64,000 bases of DNA from Massilia sp. KIM (GCF_002007115.1 NZ_MVAD01000001.1:372001-436000); one strand, 5' to 3'; counted from the first letter of the stretch, positions 27,085 to 36,327 are shown. Program-made: numbers and translations. The notes: a model not told the origin generated them from the letters alone.

Positions 27085-27843
27085 GTGAAACGCATCCTGC
27101 GCGCCCCGGCCGTCCAGGCCTTCCTGCTCCAGCTCGCGGCTTTCCCTCTGACCCTGGCCGCCGTCTACGGCCTGGCCCGCGCCGGCCTCTCTGTTAACTA
27201 TATCCACGTGGCCCTGGTCCAGGGCCTGTTTGCCGCTGGCCTGAGCTGGTGGCGCGGCCTGGCGTCCTGGTGGCGCGCGATCCAGTTCGCCTTTCCGCTC
27301 GCCGTCCTGGGCGTCGGCCAGTTCGCGATCCCACCCGCCGTCTTCCTGGGCGTCTTCCTCTTTTTGCTGCTGCTCTATTGGTCGACCTACCGCACCCAGG
27401 TGCCTTATTACCCGTCCGGCCGCAAGGTCTGGGACGCGGTGGCGCAGGGTTTGCCCCAGGGCAGGGCGCTGCAGGTGATCGACATCGGCAGTGGCCTGGG
27501 CGGCCTGGTCCTGGACCTGCAGCGGCGCCGGCCGGAGTCGCGTATCTGGGGCATCGAGCTGGCGCCCTTGCCCTGGCTGGCCAGCCGGCTGCGCGCCTGG
27601 GCCACGGGCAGCCCGGCCCGCTTCGTGCGCGGGGACTACGATTCCCTCGATTTCGGCAGTTTCGACGCCGTCTTTGCCTACCTGTCCCCGGCCGCCATGC
27701 CGGCCCTGTGGGACAAGGCGGCGCGCGAGATGCGTCCCGGTTCTGTACTTTTCAGTTACGAATTCATCATCACGGACAGGCCGCCGACTGGCATTGTCAC
27801 TCCAACACCAGAGGGACCAAAGCTTTACCGGTGGGACTTTTAG
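27085..27843 (+). CDS. Membrane-anchored class I SAM-dependent methyltransferase
   Basis: 252 residues from GTG 27085 (VKRILRAPAVQ). About four hydrophobic helices fill residues ~10-105, followed by a Rossmann methyltransferase domain with the SAM motif VIDIGSGLGGLVLDL and FDAVFAYLSP. The C-terminus (SVLFSYEFIITDRPPTG) is short for the family. Position between flhC and motA on the same strand suggests a flagellar role, but the acceptor (protein, lipid or small molecule) cannot be read from sequence. An earlier in-frame start would overlap flhC and lacks support. Confidence 0.75.
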   Translation: MKRILRAPAVQAFLLQLAAFPLTLAAVYGLARAGLSVNYIHVALVQGLFAAGLSWWRGLASWWRAIQFAFPLAVLGVGQFAIPPAVFLGVFLFLLLLYWSTYRTQVPYYPSGRKVWDAVAQGLPQGRALQVIDIGSGLGGLVLDLQRRRPESRIWGIELAPLPWLASRLRAWATGSPARFVRGDYDSLDFGSFDAVFAYLSPAAMPALWDKAAREMRPGSVLFSYEFIITDRPPTGIVTPTPEGPKLYRWDF

Positions 27844-27947
27844 GCGACACAATCAGGCGAAAAGGGGCTGTTTTACTTGCCGGTAACCCATTCTCAAGCT
27901 ATTGTAGTTCCCTAGGTAAATAATTCCCTGAATCACTGTTTTTCGTC

Positions 27948-27969
27948 TGCCGGAATGATATTTCCGGCA
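27948..27969 (+). promoter_or_regulatory. Hairpin in motA leader
   Basis: TGCCGGAA and TTCCGGCA form a perfect 8-bp stem with a 6-nt loop, ending 18 bp before the motA TTG start and 5 bp before its GGAG ribosome site. It could be a weak terminator of the methyltransferase gene or modulate motA translation. Confidence 0.45.
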
Positions 27970-27986
27970 TTTCTGGAGTCGGTCCC

Positions 27987-28841
27987 TTGCTAGTCATTAT
28001 CGGTTACATCGTCGTTTGCATTTCGGTGTTCGGCGGATTTGCCCTGGCGGGCGGCCACCTGGCTACCCTGTTTCAGCCCATCGAACTCCTGATGATCGGC
28101 GGCGCGGCCGTCGGCGCTTTCTTCGTCGGCAACAACGCCAAATCGATCAAGGCGACGCTGAAAGCCTTCCCGACCATCTTCAAGGGCTCGCAGTACACCA
28201 AGGACATGTATATGGAGCTGATGGCGCTCCAGTTCGACGTGCTGTCCAAGGTGCGCAAGGAAGGCCTGATGTCGATCGAAGGCGACATCGAGAACCCGGA
28301 GGCCTCGCCCCTGTTCTCGAAATACCCGGCGGTGCTGGCCGATCACCACATCGTCGAATTCATGACCGACTACCTGCGCCTCATGGTCTCGGGCAACATG
28401 GACGCCCTACAGATCGAAAACCTGATGGACAACGAGATCGAGACCCACCACCACGAAGGCGCGATCCCGGCCCATTGCATCGCCAAGCTGGGCGACGGCC
28501 TGCCGGCCTTCGGTATCGTGGCGGCGGTGATGGGCGTGGTGCACACCATGGAATCGGTGGGCATTCCGCCGGCCGAGCTGGGCATCCTGATCGCCAAGGC
28601 CCTGGTCGGCACCTTCCTCGGCATCCTGCTGGCCTATGGCTTCGTCGGCCCGCTGGCCAGCGTGCTGGAACAGAAGCTCGAAGAATCGACCAAGATGTTC
28701 CAGTGCGTGAAGGTGACCCTGCTGGCCAGCCTGAACGGCTACGCCCCGGCGCTGGCGGTGGAATTCGGCCGCAAGGTGCTGTACTCGACCGAGCGCCCGT
28801 CCTTCGCCGAGCTCGAAGAGCACATCAAGAAGAAGAAATAA
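27987..28841 (+). CDS. motA: Flagellar stator protein MotA
   Basis: 284 residues, standard for proton-type MotA. The TTG start is chosen because LVIIGYIVVCISVFGGF is the canonical N-terminus and GGAG lies 9 nt upstream. Four membrane helices (about 1-20, 33-50, 165-190, 200-220), the long cytoplasmic loop with PAVLADHHIVEFMTDYLRLMVSG that contacts FliG, and GIPPAELGILIAKALVGTFLGILLAYG are present. Inner-membrane stator half with MotB. Confidence 0.97.
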   Translation: MLVIIGYIVVCISVFGGFALAGGHLATLFQPIELLMIGGAAVGAFFVGNNAKSIKATLKAFPTIFKGSQYTKDMYMELMALQFDVLSKVRKEGLMSIEGDIENPEASPLFSKYPAVLADHHIVEFMTDYLRLMVSGNMDALQIENLMDNEIETHHHEGAIPAHCIAKLGDGLPAFGIVAAVMGVVHTMESVGIPPAELGILIAKALVGTFLGILLAYGFVGPLASVLEQKLEESTKMFQCVKVTLLASLNGYAPALAVEFGRKVLYSTERPSFAELEEHIKKKK

Positions 28842-28888
28842 GCCCGCGATGAGCGTCCATTCCGACAAGCTGAGCATGGGAGGTGCCC

Positions 28889-29830
28889 ATGGCTGACGAC
28901 GGCGCACGGCCGATTGTCATCAAGCGCATCAAGAAGGTCTCCGGCGGTCATCACGGCGGCGCCTGGAAGATCGCCTACGCCGACTTCGTGACGGCGATGA
29001 TGGCCTTCTTCCTGCTCATGTGGCTGCTGGGTTCGACCTCCAAGGGCGACCTCGAAGGCATCTCGGAATTCTTCAAGAACCCGCTCAAGGTGGCGATGCA
29101 GGGCGGCTCGGGCTCGGGCGACTCTTCCTCGGTCATCAAGGGCGGCGGCGAAGACCTGACCCGGCGCGCCGGCCAGGTCAAGAAGGGCGACATCGACCCG
29201 ACTTCCAAGACCTACGACCTGCAGGCGGCCAAGCAGGCGCTCGAGCGCCAGGAAGCGGAGCGCCTGCAATCGCTCAAGACCAAGATCGAGTCGATCATCG
29301 AGGTCAACCCGATGCTCAAGAAGTACAAGAACCAGCTGCTGCTCGACATCACCAGCGAAGGCTTGCGCATCCAGATCGTGGACGAGAAGAACCGCCCGAT
29401 GTTCGCGCTGGCCAAGGCCGAGCTGCAGCCCTATACCAAGGACATCCTGCACGTGATCGGCATGGTGCTCAACGAAGTGCCGAACAAGGTCGGCCTGTCG
29501 GGCCACACCGATTCGACCCCGTATTACAGCGAAGCCGGCTACAGCAACTGGGAGCTGTCGGCCGACCGCGCCAACGCCTCGCGCCGCGAAATGGTGCTGG
29601 GCGGCCTGGGCGAGGACAAGGTGCTGCGCGTGGTGGGCCTGGCCGCGGCCGCCCATCTCGACCGCAAGGACCCGTTCAACCCGGTCAACCGGCGCATCAG
29701 CATCATCGTGATGAACAAGCGCACCGAAGAGGCGGTCATGCGTGACGCCGCCTCGCTGGAGGTGCCGGCGCAGGATGCGCAGGCCGCGGCGATGGCCACC
29801 GCGGGCGCGGTGTCGGGCCAGGGCAAGTAG
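28889..29830 (+). CDS. motB: Flagellar stator protein MotB
   Basis: 313 residues from ATG 28889 behind GGGAGG. The single membrane helix contains the proton-carrying Asp in YADFVTAMMAFFLLMWLLGS; the C-terminal OmpA/MotB peptidoglycan-binding domain has LSGHTDSTPYYS and NWELSADRANASRREM. Anchors the stator to the cell wall. Starts 47 bp after motA. Confidence 0.97.
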   Translation: MADDGARPIVIKRIKKVSGGHHGGAWKIAYADFVTAMMAFFLLMWLLGSTSKGDLEGISEFFKNPLKVAMQGGSGSGDSSSVIKGGGEDLTRRAGQVKKGDIDPTSKTYDLQAAKQALERQEAERLQSLKTKIESIIEVNPMLKKYKNQLLLDITSEGLRIQIVDEKNRPMFALAKAELQPYTKDILHVIGMVLNEVPNKVGLSGHTDSTPYYSEAGYSNWELSADRANASRREMVLGGLGEDKVLRVVGLAAAAHLDRKDPFNPVNRRISIIVMNKRTEEAVMRDAASLEVPAQDAQAAAMATAGAVSGQGK

Positions 29831-29854
29831 CCCGGCCTGGACTGGAGGACTAGA

Positions 29855-30403
29855 ATGACAAGAAAAAAGATACTGGGATCGCATGTGAAGCGCCTGCTGT
29901 CGGGCGTGTCGATGCACGGCCGCAGGCATTTGAACGAGGTCGAGACCGACCTGCTGCAGACCGAACTGCTGCTCGAGGAAGCCATCGACAAGCTGACCAG
30001 CAGCTTCATGGCGATCCACTCGGCGGTCGGCGCGCGCCAGGAGACCATCGACCGCCTGCTGGCCGGCGGCACGCCCAGCCTGGAGGACAGCGAGAAGCTG
30101 TCGGCCATGTCGGGCGAGATCGGCCGGCACGTGAACTCGGCCATCACCAGCATGCAGTTCCAGGACATGACCAGCCAGCTGATCGAGCGCACGCTCAAGC
30201 GCGTGGCCGGCCTGCGCGACTTCCTCGGCACGCTCAGCGAGCACGGGGCGGACATCGCGCCGGAGACCGACAGCGACGAGATCGTGGAACGGCTGGGCAA
30301 GGTCAGCATGGCGCTGGCGATCCAGTCGCTCGAACTGCGCAGCATGCTGCGCAAGTCGGTCGAGCAGCGGCACCTTGAAAGCGGCGACATCGAGCTGTTC
30401 TGA
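29855..30403 (+). CDS. CheZ-like chemotaxis protein (second CheZ-type phosphatase candidate)
   Basis: 182 residues, largely helical. Residues 101-112, QFQDMTSQLIER, align with the CheZ active segment QDFQDLTGQVIGR of the real CheZ in this window. The two catalytic residues of CheZ (D143 and Q147 in E. coli numbering) correspond to D104 and Q108 here. It ends in GDIELF, close to the CheD C-terminus (GGDIDLF). It lies between motB (24-bp gap) and a CheY-like gene. A phosphatase for that CheY-like protein is a reasonable inference; overall similarity to CheZ outside the motif is low. Confidence 0.7.
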   Translation: MTRKKILGSHVKRLLSGVSMHGRRHLNEVETDLLQTELLLEEAIDKLTSSFMAIHSAVGARQETIDRLLAGGTPSLEDSEKLSAMSGEIGRHVNSAITSMQFQDMTSQLIERTLKRVAGLRDFLGTLSEHGADIAPETDSDEIVERLGKVSMALAIQSLELRSMLRKSVEQRHLESGDIELF

Positions 30404-30465
30404 GTCGCCCCGAACGGAAACACATTCAACCGGACCAACCGGACATAAAACAGCAGGAGCATAAG

Positions 30466-30831
30466 ATGGCAAAAACGATTCTCGCGGTCGACGATTCCAG
30501 TTCGCTGCGCCAGATGGTGGCCTTCAGCCTGAAGGCGGCTGGCTACAACGTGGTGGAAGCCGTCGACGGCCAGGACGGCCTCGACAAGGCGAAGCAGCAG
30601 GCCGTGGATCTGGTGCTGACCGACCAGAACATGCCGCGCATGGACGGCCTGGCGCTGATCAAGACCCTGCGCACCCTGCCGGCCTACGCCAAGACCCCCA
30701 TCCTGATGCTGACCACCGAATCGTCCGACGAGATGAAGGCCAAGGGCCGCGCCGCCGGCGCCAATGGCTGGCTGGTCAAGCCCTTCGATCCGCAGCGCCT
30801 GATCGAGGTGGTCAAGAAAGTGATCGGCTGA
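30466..30831 (+). CDS. CheY-like single-domain response regulator
   Basis: 121 residues, a stand-alone receiver. Acidic pair in ILAVDDSSSLRQ, phosphoacceptor Asp in LVLTDQNMPRMDG, Thr in LTTES and Lys in LVKPFDP are all present. It is distinct from the cheY at 36.3 kb and is encoded right before cheA, so it is likely a CheA substrate, either a phosphate sink or a second output. Some genomes label this position cheY1. Confidence 0.92.
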   Translation: MAKTILAVDDSSSLRQMVAFSLKAAGYNVVEAVDGQDGLDKAKQQAVDLVLTDQNMPRMDGLALIKTLRTLPAYAKTPILMLTTESSDEMKAKGRAAGANGWLVKPFDPQRLIEVVKKVIG

Positions 30832-30867
30832 TGCGATGATGCACGGCCAAACCGACCGGACTGAATC

Positions 30868-33048
30868 ATGACGATCGACATCAGCCAGTTTTACCAGGTC
30901 TTTTTCGACGAAGCAGAGGAACTGCTCGCCGAAATGGAGCGGCTGCTGCTGGGCGTCGACGTCGATTCGCCCGACCCGGAAGACCTGAACGCGATCTTCC
31001 GCACCGCGCATTCGGTGAAGGGCGGGGCATCGACCTTCGGCCTGACCGACATGAGCGAAGTGACCCACGTGCTGGAGTCGCTGCTGGACCGCATCCGCAA
31101 GGGCGAGATGGCGCTGACCTCGAACCACGTGGACGCCTTCCTGGCGGCCAAGGACAGCCTCAAGATGCAGCTCGACGGCCACCGCCATGGCGCCAGCGTC
31201 GACCAGGAAGCCGTGGCCAACGTGCGCATGGTGCTGCACGACCTGGCCGAGGGCCTGGTGCCGCACGCGCCGGTGGTGGCGCCGTCCTTCCTGACCCTTG
31301 AAGCCAAGGTCCAGCACCAGGCCGAGGGGGCGCACCGCTACAAGATCGAACTGCCGGAAGTGGCCCAGCGCGACATCAACGCCCTGGTCGACGAACTGGG
31401 CCTGATGGGCCGGGTCTCGGTGACCCCGCTCGACGGCGGCCGCACGGCCCTGGTCATCACCACCCACGAGAGCCTGGACGACATCATCGCGATCTGCTCC
31501 TTCGTGCTCAATCCGGACGACCTCAGGATCTTCGAGGCCCCGGCCCTGACGCCGGAGCAGCGCGCCATCGAGGCGGCCGAGCGCAAGCGCATCGAGGACC
31601 AGCAGGGCTACGGCTTCTTCGGCCCGGACGACGACTTCGACGCCCCCAGCCAGGAAGAGTCGGACGAAGACCGCGGCTACGGCTTCTTCCAGCCGATCGA
31701 ACAGATCCGCGCCCTGGCCGGGATCAAGGACACGCCGCCGGAAGCGCCGCTGCCGGCCGCGCGCCCGGAGCCGCTCGAGATTTCCGAAGTCGCGGCCGAG
31801 AAGAAGGCCGAGAAGGCAGCCCGCAAGGATGAGAAGAAGGACGCCCACGGCGAATCCTCCTCGATCCGGGTGTCGGTCGAGAAGGTCGACCAGCTGATCA
31901 ACCTGATCGGCGAGCTGGTGATCACCAACGCCATGCTCGAGCAGCGCAGCCATGCGCTCGACCCGATCCTGCACGAGCGCCTGCTGTCCTCGGTGAGCCA
32001 GCTGGGCCGCAACACCCGCGAGCTGCAGGAAGCCGTGATGTCGATCCGCATGATGCCGATGGACTTCGTGTTCTCGCGCTTCCCGCGCATGGTGCGCGAC
32101 CTGGCCTCCAAGCTGGGCAAGAAGGTCGACTTCATCACCCACGGCGCGGCGACGGAACTGGACAAGGGCCTGATCGAACGCATCGTCGATCCGCTCACCC
32201 ACCTGGTGCGCAACTCGATCGACCACGGCATCGAGATGCCGGCGGCGCGGGTTGCGGCCGGCAAGTCGGAAGCAGGTCGCCTGTTCCTGTCGGCCGGCCA
32301 CCAGGGCGGCCACATCGTGATCGAGGTGGCCGACGACGGCGGCGGGCTGAATCGCGAGCGCATCCTGGCCAAGGCCGCCCAGAACGGGCTGGCCGTGTCC
32401 GAGAACATGAGCGACGAGGAAGTCTGGCAGCTGATCTTCGCCCCGGGCTTCTCGACCGCCGAGCAGGTGACCGACGTCTCCGGCCGCGGGGTCGGCATGG
32501 ACGTGGTCAAGCGCAACATCACCGCCATGGGCGGCACGGTCGACATCCGTTCGGCGCGCGGCTTCGGCACCACGATCTCGATCTCGCTGCCGCTCACCCT
32601 GGCCATCCTGGACGGCATGTCGATCCGCTGCGGCGAAGAGATCTACATCCTGCCGCTGTCCTTCGTGGTCGAGTCGCTGCAGCCGGCGGCCGCCGACATC
32701 AAGGACATCGCGGGCCGCGGCCGGGTGCTCAAGGTGCGCGGCGAATACCTGCCCCTGATCCCGCTGTACCAGATGTTCGAGATCACCCCGCGCCACCTGG
32801 ATCCGACCCAGGGCATCGTGGTCATCCTCGAGACCGAGGGCCGCAAGGCGGCCCTGTTCGTGGACGAGCTGGTGGGCCAGCAGCAGGTGGTGGTCAAGAA
32901 CCTGGAAGCGAATTACCGCAAGGTGGCCGGGATCTCCGGCGCCACCATCATGGGCGACGGCGGCGTCGCCCTGATCCTCGACGTGGGCGCGCTGGTGCGC
33001 TCCTCGCGTCAACTGGCCGACGATCCCGTCGTTTCACAACAATTTTGA
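30868..33048 (+). CDS. cheA: Chemotaxis histidine kinase CheA
   Basis: 726 residues. Hpt domain with phosphorylated H48 in FRTAHSVKGGASTFG; a P2-like region around 150-240; an acidic then lysine-rich linker (about 240-325) containing two GYGFF motifs; the P3 dimerisation helices (VEKVDQLINLIGELVITNAML); the P4 ATPase with HLVRNSIDHGIEMP and ADDGGGLNRERI; and a C-terminal CheW-like P5. Phosphorylates CheY proteins and CheB. Core of the che operon; CheW follows in 18 bp. Confidence 0.97.
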   Translation: MTIDISQFYQVFFDEAEELLAEMERLLLGVDVDSPDPEDLNAIFRTAHSVKGGASTFGLTDMSEVTHVLESLLDRIRKGEMALTSNHVDAFLAAKDSLKMQLDGHRHGASVDQEAVANVRMVLHDLAEGLVPHAPVVAPSFLTLEAKVQHQAEGAHRYKIELPEVAQRDINALVDELGLMGRVSVTPLDGGRTALVITTHESLDDIIAICSFVLNPDDLRIFEAPALTPEQRAIEAAERKRIEDQQGYGFFGPDDDFDAPSQEESDEDRGYGFFQPIEQIRALAGIKDTPPEAPLPAARPEPLEISEVAAEKKAEKAARKDEKKDAHGESSSIRVSVEKVDQLINLIGELVITNAMLEQRSHALDPILHERLLSSVSQLGRNTRELQEAVMSIRMMPMDFVFSRFPRMVRDLASKLGKKVDFITHGAATELDKGLIERIVDPLTHLVRNSIDHGIEMPAARVAAGKSEAGRLFLSAGHQGGHIVIEVADDGGGLNRERILAKAAQNGLAVSENMSDEEVWQLIFAPGFSTAEQVTDVSGRGVGMDVVKRNITAMGGTVDIRSARGFGTTISISLPLTLAILDGMSIRCGEEIYILPLSFVVESLQPAAADIKDIAGRGRVLKVRGEYLPLIPLYQMFEITPRHLDPTQGIVVILETEGRKAALFVDELVGQQQVVVKNLEANYRKVAGISGATIMGDGGVALILDVGALVRSSRQLADDPVVSQQF

Positions 33049-33066
33049 CAAGCATAGGACCTGAAT

Positions 33067-33570
33067 ATGTCTACTGTACCGACCACCCAAACGGCTGACG
33101 GGATCGCACGCGACGGCGCCGGCCGCGAATTCCTGGCATTCAAGCTGGGCGCCGAGGAATACGGCATCGATATCCTCAAGGTGCAGGAGATCCGCGGCTA
33201 CGAAGCCGTGACCCGCATCGCCAATGCCCCCGAATTCATCAAGGGCGTGATCAACCTGCGTGGCATCATCATCCCGGTGGTGGACATGCGCATCAAGTTC
33301 AAGCTGGGCAACCCGGTGTACGATCAGTTCACCGTGGTCATCATCCTGAACATCGGCGGCCGCATCATGGGCATGGTGGTGGACAGTGTCTCCGACGTGA
33401 CGACCCTGAGCCCGGACCAGATCAAGCCGGCCCCGGAAATGGGCACCGCCTTCGATTCGCAGTACATGATCGGCCTGGGCACCGTGGACGAGCGCATGCT
33501 GATCCTGGTCGACATCGACAAGCTGATGTCCTCCAGCGAGATGGGCCTGATCGACAAGATGGCCGCCTGA
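33067..33570 (+). CDS. cheW: Chemotaxis coupling protein CheW
   Basis: 167 residues with the SH3-like CheW fold: FLAFKLGAEEYGIDILKVQEIRGY, FIKGVINLRGIIIPVVDMRIKF and MVVDSVSDV. It links CheA to chemoreceptors. No chemoreceptor gene is in the window. It starts 18 bp after cheA. Confidence 0.97.
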   Translation: MSTVPTTQTADGIARDGAGREFLAFKLGAEEYGIDILKVQEIRGYEAVTRIANAPEFIKGVINLRGIIIPVVDMRIKFKLGNPVYDQFTVVIILNIGGRIMGMVVDSVSDVTTLSPDQIKPAPEMGTAFDSQYMIGLGTVDERMLILVDIDKLMSSSEMGLIDKMAA

Positions 33571-33577
33571 TGGTCTG

Positions 33578-33624
33578 GGCTGCCGCGCCTGCGGCAGCCG
33601 GCACGGCAAGCCCGGCGCGCCGGG
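33578..33624 (+). promoter_or_regulatory. Two strong hairpins between cheW and cheR
   Basis: GGCTGCCGC-GCCT-GCGGCAGCC (33578-33599) is a perfect 9-bp stem, followed by the palindrome CCCGGCGCGCCGGG (33611-33624). No U-run follows, so they are more likely to stabilise or partition the mRNA than to terminate it. Confidence 0.5.
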
Positions 33625-33651
33625 AAACAACGAGTGTAAAGGGCAGGGCAA

Positions 33652-34506
33652 GTGCCGCAGCAGAAAGCAGAAACGGTCAAGGAGTTCGAGTTCACCCGGC
33701 GTGACTTCGAGCGGGTGCGCGCGCTGATCTACCAGCGCGCCGGCATCTCGCTGGCCGACAGCAAGCAGGAGATGGTCTACAGCCGGCTGGCGCGGCGTCT
33801 GCGCGCCACCGGCATCCAGTCCTTCGGGCGCTACCTCGACGACCTGGAAGCCGGGCGCATGACCAGCGAGTGGGAATCCTTCACCAACGCGCTGACCACC
33901 AACCTGACCTCCTTCTTCCGCGAGGCCCACCACTTCCCGCTGCTGGCCGAGCACCTGCTCCAGCTCAAGCGCCAGGGCGGCGGGCCGCTCACCATCTGGT
34001 GCTCGGCCGCCTCCACCGGCGAGGAGCCGTATTCGATCGCGATGACGGCCTGCGAGGCCTTCAACACGCTCACCCCGCCGGTGCAGGTGATCGCCACCGA
34101 CATCGACACCAACGTGCTGGCCACCGGCGCCAACGGGGTCTACCCGATGGAGCGGGTCGACAAGATGGCGCCCGAGCGCCTGCGCCGCTTCTTCCTGAAG
34201 GGGAAGGGCAACCACGAGGGCATGGCGCGGGTGCGTCCCGAGCTGCGCCAGCTGGTGAGCTTCCGCCAGCTCAACCTGCTGGCCGACGGCTGGCCGGTGG
34301 ACGGCCCCTTCGACGCGATCTTCTGCCGCAATGTGATGATCTACTTCGACAAGGCGACCCAGCGCAAGATCCTGAGCCGCTTCGTGCCGCTGATGAAGCC
34401 GCACGCGCTGCTGTTCGCGGGCCATTCCGAAAACTTCCTGTACGTCTCGGACTCGCTGCGCCTGCGCGGCAAGACCGTCTACGAGCTGGACCAACGCAGT
34501 GCCTGA
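33652..34506 (+). CDS. cheR: Chemoreceptor methyltransferase CheR
   Basis: 284 residues from GTG. The N-terminal helical domain (FTRRDFERVRALIYQRAGISL) and the SAM-binding catalytic domain with IWCSAASTGEEPYSIAM, VQVIATDIDTNVL and FDAIFCRNVMIYFD are intact. It methylates glutamates on chemoreceptors for adaptation, opposing CheB. cheD follows 17 bp after its stop. Confidence 0.96.
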   Translation: MPQQKAETVKEFEFTRRDFERVRALIYQRAGISLADSKQEMVYSRLARRLRATGIQSFGRYLDDLEAGRMTSEWESFTNALTTNLTSFFREAHHFPLLAEHLLQLKRQGGGPLTIWCSAASTGEEPYSIAMTACEAFNTLTPPVQVIATDIDTNVLATGANGVYPMERVDKMAPERLRRFFLKGKGNHEGMARVRPELRQLVSFRQLNLLADGWPVDGPFDAIFCRNVMIYFDKATQRKILSRFVPLMKPHALLFAGHSENFLYVSDSLRLRGKTVYELDQRSA

Positions 34507-34523
34507 AGCCGCACGTCATCGCC

Positions 34524-35114
34524 ATGAATAGCCAGTTCGCCACCAACGTCTACTACGACCGCACCTTCGACGTCGAAGCCGCGAAGATCCTGCCGGGCGA
34601 GTACTACTACACCGGCAAGAACATGCTGATCGTGACCGTGCTCGGCTCCTGCGTATCGGCCTGCATCCGCGACCGCATGAGCGGCCTGGGCGGCATGAAC
34701 CACTTCATGCTGCCCGACGGCGGCGATTCCGGCCCGGTCTCGGCCTCGATGCGCTACGGGACCTTCGCCATGGAAGTACTGATCAACGACCTGCTCAAGG
34801 CCGGCGCGCGGCGCGAGCACCTGGAAGCCAAGGTGTTCGGCGGCGGCGCCGTGCTGCGCGGCTTCTCGGCCATGAACGTGGGCGAGCGCAACGCCGCCTT
34901 CGTGCAGCAGTTCCTCAAGACCGAGCGCATCCCGGTGCTGGCCGAGGACCTGAACGACATCTATCCACGCAAGGTGTACTTCTTCCCCAAGACCGGCAAG
35001 GTGCTGGTGAAGAAGCTGATGCAAACCCAAAACGACACGCTGGCCAAGCGCGAGCTCGATTACGCCAAGCGACTCAAGGTCGAACCGGTCGGCGGCGACA
35101 TCGACCTGTTCTGA
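34524..35114 (+). CDS. cheD: Chemoreceptor glutamine deamidase CheD
   Basis: 196 residues from ATG 34524. The catalytic Cys C43 in VLGSCVSACIRD and His H60 in GGMNHFMLPD are present, as is KVFGGGAVLRG. It deamidates receptor glutamines. It ends in GGDIDLF, closely resembling the C-terminal GDIELF of the CheZ-like protein at 29.9 kb. cheB starts 26 bp downstream. Confidence 0.96.
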   Translation: MNSQFATNVYYDRTFDVEAAKILPGEYYYTGKNMLIVTVLGSCVSACIRDRMSGLGGMNHFMLPDGGDSGPVSASMRYGTFAMEVLINDLLKAGARREHLEAKVFGGGAVLRGFSAMNVGERNAAFVQQFLKTERIPVLAEDLNDIYPRKVYFFPKTGKVLVKKLMQTQNDTLAKRELDYAKRLKVEPVGGDIDLF

Positions 35115-35140
35115 GCCGGCAGACCTGAAAGGGAAGAACA

Positions 35141-36205
35141 ATGAAGACAAAGGTGCTGATTGTCGACGACTCCGCGCTGATCCGCAGCGTGATGAGCGAA
35201 ATCGTCAACTCCCAGCCCGACATGGAAGTGGTCGCCACCGCACCCGATCCGCTCGTCGCGCGAGAACTGATCAAGAAGCACAACCCCGATGTGCTGACCC
35301 TGGACGTCGAGATGCCCAAGATGGACGGCCTCGACTTCCTCGAGAAGCTGATGCGCCTGCGCCCGATGCCGGTGCTGATGGTGTCCTCGCTGACCGAGCG
35401 CGGTTCGGAAATCACGATGCGGGCGCTGGAACTGGGCGCCGTCGACTTCGTGACCAAGCCCAAGATCTCGATCCAGACCGGGATGCGCGAGTATGCCGAA
35501 TTGATCGCGGACAAGATCCGGGGCGCCTCGCGCGCCCGCATCGCGCCGCGCAGCGTGCACGCGAGCACGCCCAGCGTGCCGCTGTCGGCCCTGCGCAGCC
35601 CCCTGATCTCGTCGGAAAAACTGATCATCATCGGCGCCTCCACCGGCGGCACCGAGGCGATCCGCGAATTCCTGATGCAGATGCCCTCGGACTGCCCGGG
35701 CATCCTGATCGCCCAGCACATGCCGGAAGGCTTCACCTCGTCCTTCGCCAAGCGCCTCGATTCGCTGTGCAAGATCAGCGTGGTCGAGTCCCAGGGCAAC
35801 GAGCGGGTGCTGCCCGGCCATGCTTATATTGCTCCTGGGCATTCGCACCTGCTGCTGACCCGTTCCGGCGCCAACTACATGACCCGGATCGAGCAAAGCC
35901 CGCCGGTGAACCGTCACCGTCCTTCGGTGGACGTGCTGTTCCGCTCCGCCGCACAGGCAGCCGGCAAGAACGCGGTTGGTGTTATCCTCACCGGCATGGG
36001 CAAGGACGGTGCGCAGGGCATGCTGGAAATGCGCCAGGCCGGGGCCCACAACTTCGCCCAGGACGAGGCGACTTCGGTCGTGTTCGGCATGCCGCGCGAG
36101 GCGATCGCGATCGGCGCCGCCCACGACGTGGGTCCTTTGCAGGCGCTGCCGCGCATGGTGCTCGAGCACCTGGCCGCGCAGGGCAGCCGGGCGTTGCGCG
36201 TTTGA
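35141..36205 (+). CDS. cheB: Chemotaxis methylesterase/deamidase CheB
   Basis: 354 residues. Receiver domain (1-120, phosphoacceptor in [12 protein letters not shown]) and C-terminal methylesterase with catalytic Ser in [11 protein letters not shown], His in AQHMPEGFT and Asp in [11 protein letters not shown]. Removes receptor methyl groups when phosphorylated by CheA. 122 bp separate it from cheY, where a separate promoter is possible. Confidence 0.97.
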   Translation: MKTKVLIVDDSALIRSVMSEIVNSQPDMEVVATAPDPLVARELIKKHNPDVLTLDVEMPKMDGLDFLEKLMRLRPMPVLMVSSLTERGSEITMRALELGAVDFVTKPKISIQTGMREYAELIADKIRGASRARIAPRSVHASTPSVPLSALRSPLISSEKLIIIGASTGGTEAIREFLMQMPSDCPGILIAQHMPEGFTSSFAKRLDSLCKISVVESQGNERVLPGHAYIAPGHSHLLLTRSGANYMTRIEQSPPVNRHRPSVDVLFRSAAQAAGKNAVGVILTGMGKDGAQGMLEMRQAGAHNFAQDEATSVVFGMPREAIAIGAAHDVGPLQALPRMVLEHLAAQGSRALRV

Positions 36206-36327
36206 TCCGTATACGGTGCTTCAGAGACCATTTTATCGCCGTAGAGCAACAAAAATGCTATTCTTGAGGCTGCAGATTGCAGCGCTCACCATCTAACCAG
36301 ATTAAAAAGATTCAAACGGAGTAATTC

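Noticed and set aside
29539..33012. 1157-codon open frame on the minus strand across motB-cheA
   Set aside because: Shadow of strongly biased GC-rich codons of cheA and neighbours; no domain content and His/Gln/Arg-rich.
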